This document shows positions 22,368 through 23,792 of a stretch of DNA of 23,792 nucleotides, in pieces. A program made the translations under genes and the position numbers. The notes below the pieces were generated by a model that saw only the letters and a program-made list of their open reading frames with translations, was not told the DNA's origin and made no database searches. Each line of letters opens with the position of its first letter. Position 1 is the first letter of the stretch. The stretch is from an uncultured Verrucomicrobiota bacterium (GTDB lineage: Bacteria > Verrucomicrobiota > Verrucomicrobiia > Chthoniobacterales > SZAS-18). The stretch spans positions 1-23,792 of the forward strand of contig CALMOL010000490.1 of assembly GCA_937871685.1 (NCBI GenBank). Reading direction: 5' to 3'.

Positions 22368-23792
22368 AGGTTTGGAAGAAGAGCTTGATGTCGCGCACGC
22401 CGTTGCCGTCGCGCTCGGTGGAGGAGCCGGGGACGAGCGCCCCGCGGATGAACGTGTCCAAGCCGGAGTTCGGATCGTTCAGGAAGGTCCCGCCCGGGAT
22501 GATGAGCAGCCAGCGCGTGTTCCACACCGAGCGGCCGATGAGGCGCGAGTCGGTGGTCATCTCGCTCACCGTGAAGCCGCCGTCGTGGTAGGCGCGGAAC
22601 CGGTTGAAGCGGCGCAGGGTCGCCATGTCGCCGTCGAGCGAGGAGATGTCCGGGATGTAGTTCGGGTCTGTGAGGTCGGCCTGGCCGATGGGGAAGGGCA
22701 CGGGCAGCGCCTGGTCCACCACGGTGAACTCGCGCGTGGCCAGCGAGTTGCCGGTGGGCGAGCGCATCACGTCCTGGCCGGCCGGCACGAGATACACGCG
22801 CGGCGTGGCCGAGAGGCCGTGGCCGTTGTAGTTCTCGAACCACACGCCGACCGAGCGGATCTTCGTGGCGAAGTTCGACGAGTCGTAGGACGAGTCGCCG
22901 CCGGCCAGGGGCCAGCCGAAGAAGTTCAGGCCGAAGGTGACCTCCGTGTTGAAGGGGATCACGAGGCCGGGCTGCGCGCCGGATGCCTCCGGGGCGAAGG
23001 GCCGGCAAAAGCGGCGGAATTCCGGCACGGACCACAGGTCGGCCACGCGCATCTTCTGCAGCGTGCCGCGCCACGCGTCGTCGCCGTCGGCATTACCGGC
23101 GGCAAGGATGCGGAACAGCTCCGTGCGCAGCGAGAAACGGCCGGTCTCGACCTGCGGGTTGTTGAAGCCGAACTGGCCCTTGAGCACGGCGAAGTTCTGG
23201 CTCATGCGCGCCATCGGGTCGCTCAGGCCGCCCACGCCGTTGATGGGCGTGCCGCCGATGAACTGGCCCAGCGAGCGCTGGCGCACGATGTCGGTGAGGA
23301 ACGTTTGGCCGGCGGAGGCGGAGTCGCCGCCGAGCAGGTTCGTCTCGTAGTCGTAGGTGCGGGCGGCGAGATAAACGTATTGCGCGGCGAGATCGAAGGA
23401 GGCGCGATACTTTTGGAGCGCGTCGTTGCGGAAGTTGCGGAAGGCGATGTCCTGGTAGCGCAGCGCCTGGATGGGGCCGGCGACCTTTTGCCGCTGGATC
23501 ACGCGTTCCTCCAGCAGGCGCTCGCCCTCGGCCAGCACGCGGCGGAACTCGCCCACGGAAGCGTCGAGGTCGAGCCTCTTCTGGAAGATCTCCACGCGGT
23601 AGTCGCTCTCGTCGCGCATGAGCTGCTCGATGGACTTGAGGCGCTCGATGAGGTCGAGCTGGATGCCGAGCGCCTCGATGGCCAGATCGGTCTTGAGCGA
23701 CTCGATCTCCTTGGCGGCCTCGACGCCGGCGCTCGCGCCCTCCAGGCCGGCGCCCACGGAATTGAGGATCGTGGCGGTGACGGCGCCGCCGA
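22348..23792 (-). CDS. Large unidentified protein, C-terminal part (N-terminus off window)
   Basis: Open from the right edge to the TGA at 22348-22350; a GTG at 23757 is only an internal codon because the frame stays open to the edge (about 480 codons visible). The first 130 visible residues are Glu/Leu/Arg-rich and look like coiled coil (KEIESLKTDLAIEALGIQLD, RRVLAEGERLLEERVIQRQK), followed by RNDALQKYRASFDLAAQYVYLAARTYDYETN. The rest is mixed alpha/beta with aromatic-rich strands (VTFGLNFFGWPL, VGVWFENYNGHG, FNRFRAYHDGGF, WLLIIPGGTFLNDPN). I do not recognise the family. The coupled downstream gene encodes a secreted protein, so an exported or surface-associated assembly is plausible. Helix-then-beta order faintly recalls pore-forming toxin subunits, but nothing specific supports that. 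Confidence 0.8.
   Translation of the reverse strand, partial: GGAVTATILNSVGAGLEGASAGVEAAKEIESLKTDLAIEALGIQLDLIERLKSIEQLMRDESDYRVEIFQKRLDLDASVGEFRRVLAEGERLLEERVIQRQKVAGPIQALRYQDIAFRNFRNDALQKYRASFDLAAQYVYLAARTYDYETNLLGGDSASAGQTFLTDIVRQRSLGQFIGGTPINGVGGLSDPMARMSQNFAVLKGQFGFNNPQVETGRFSLRTELFRILAAGNADGDDAWRGTLQKMRVADLWSVPEFRRFCRPFAPEASGAQPGLVIPFNTEVTFGLNFFGWPLAGGDSSYDSSNFATKIRSVGVWFENYNGHGLSATPRVYLVPAGQDVMRSPTGNSLATREFTVVDQALPVPFPIGQADLTDPNYIPDISSLDGDMATLRRFNRFRAYHDGGFTVSEMTTDSRLIGRSVWNTRWLLIIPGGTFLNDPNSGLDTFIRGALVPGSSTERDGNGVRDIKLFFQTYAYPGL

Noticed and set aside
20965..22388. Plus-strand open frames across the array and through the 21306-22367 gene
   Set aside because: They are antisense to a well-supported secreted protein gene or run through the phased palindromes, whose 21/22-bp steps break any repeat reading. 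No family resemblance.

Overview
The window looks like a chromosomal segment of a high-GC member of the Verrucomicrobiota. Three things suggest this: very large secreted delta-60 repeat proteins ending in a C-terminal module typical of that phylum, the rpsL-rpsG-fusA-rpsJ-rplC-rplD-rplW-rplB-rpsS gene order without tuf, and a secreted protein with calcium-binding DxDGDG repeats. The assignment is inference from gene content; there is no rRNA in the window.

Layout. (1) Positions 1-8470, minus strand: two tandem paralogous genes for secreted beta-propeller-like delta-60 repeat proteins. The left one runs off the window. A 103-bp palindromic element lies between them and supplies the last bases before, and part of, the start codon of the left gene. 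(2) 8471-9016: non-coding divergent gap. (3) 9017-11569, plus strand: class III fructose-1,6-bisphosphatase, then an overlapping DUF433/DUF5615 toxin-antitoxin-like pair. (4) 11575-19190, minus strand: nine translation genes read right to left (S12, S7, EF-G, S10, L3, L4, L23, L2, S19). They are followed not by rplV/rpsC but by a membrane-anchored or secreted coiled-coil protein. (5) 19433-20815, plus strand: an M17 leucyl aminopeptidase whose N-terminal part contains, on the opposite strand, a 46-codon fragment of an EPSP synthase (aroA). (6) 20852-21276: a non-coding array of about 20 degenerate copies of a 16-bp palindrome (consensus GGTCAKGCGCATGACC) at a 21-22 bp period, between two convergent genes. 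(7) 21306-23792, minus strand: a secreted thrombospondin-type-3-like protein that overlaps by 20 bp the end of an unidentified large protein running off the right edge.

Most striking points. The helically phased palindrome array (two DNA turns per unit) is not coding and is not a CRISPR; it is the best candidate here for an undescribed system. The antisense aroA fragment buried in frame in pepA is the clearest sign of rearrangement. All the start codons I inspected lack a Shine-Dalgarno sequence, and several leaders are pyrimidine-rich, pointing to non-SD initiation in this organism. The S10-type operon is cut off after rpsS, and a perfect 26-bp inverted repeat sits between rplB and rpsS.
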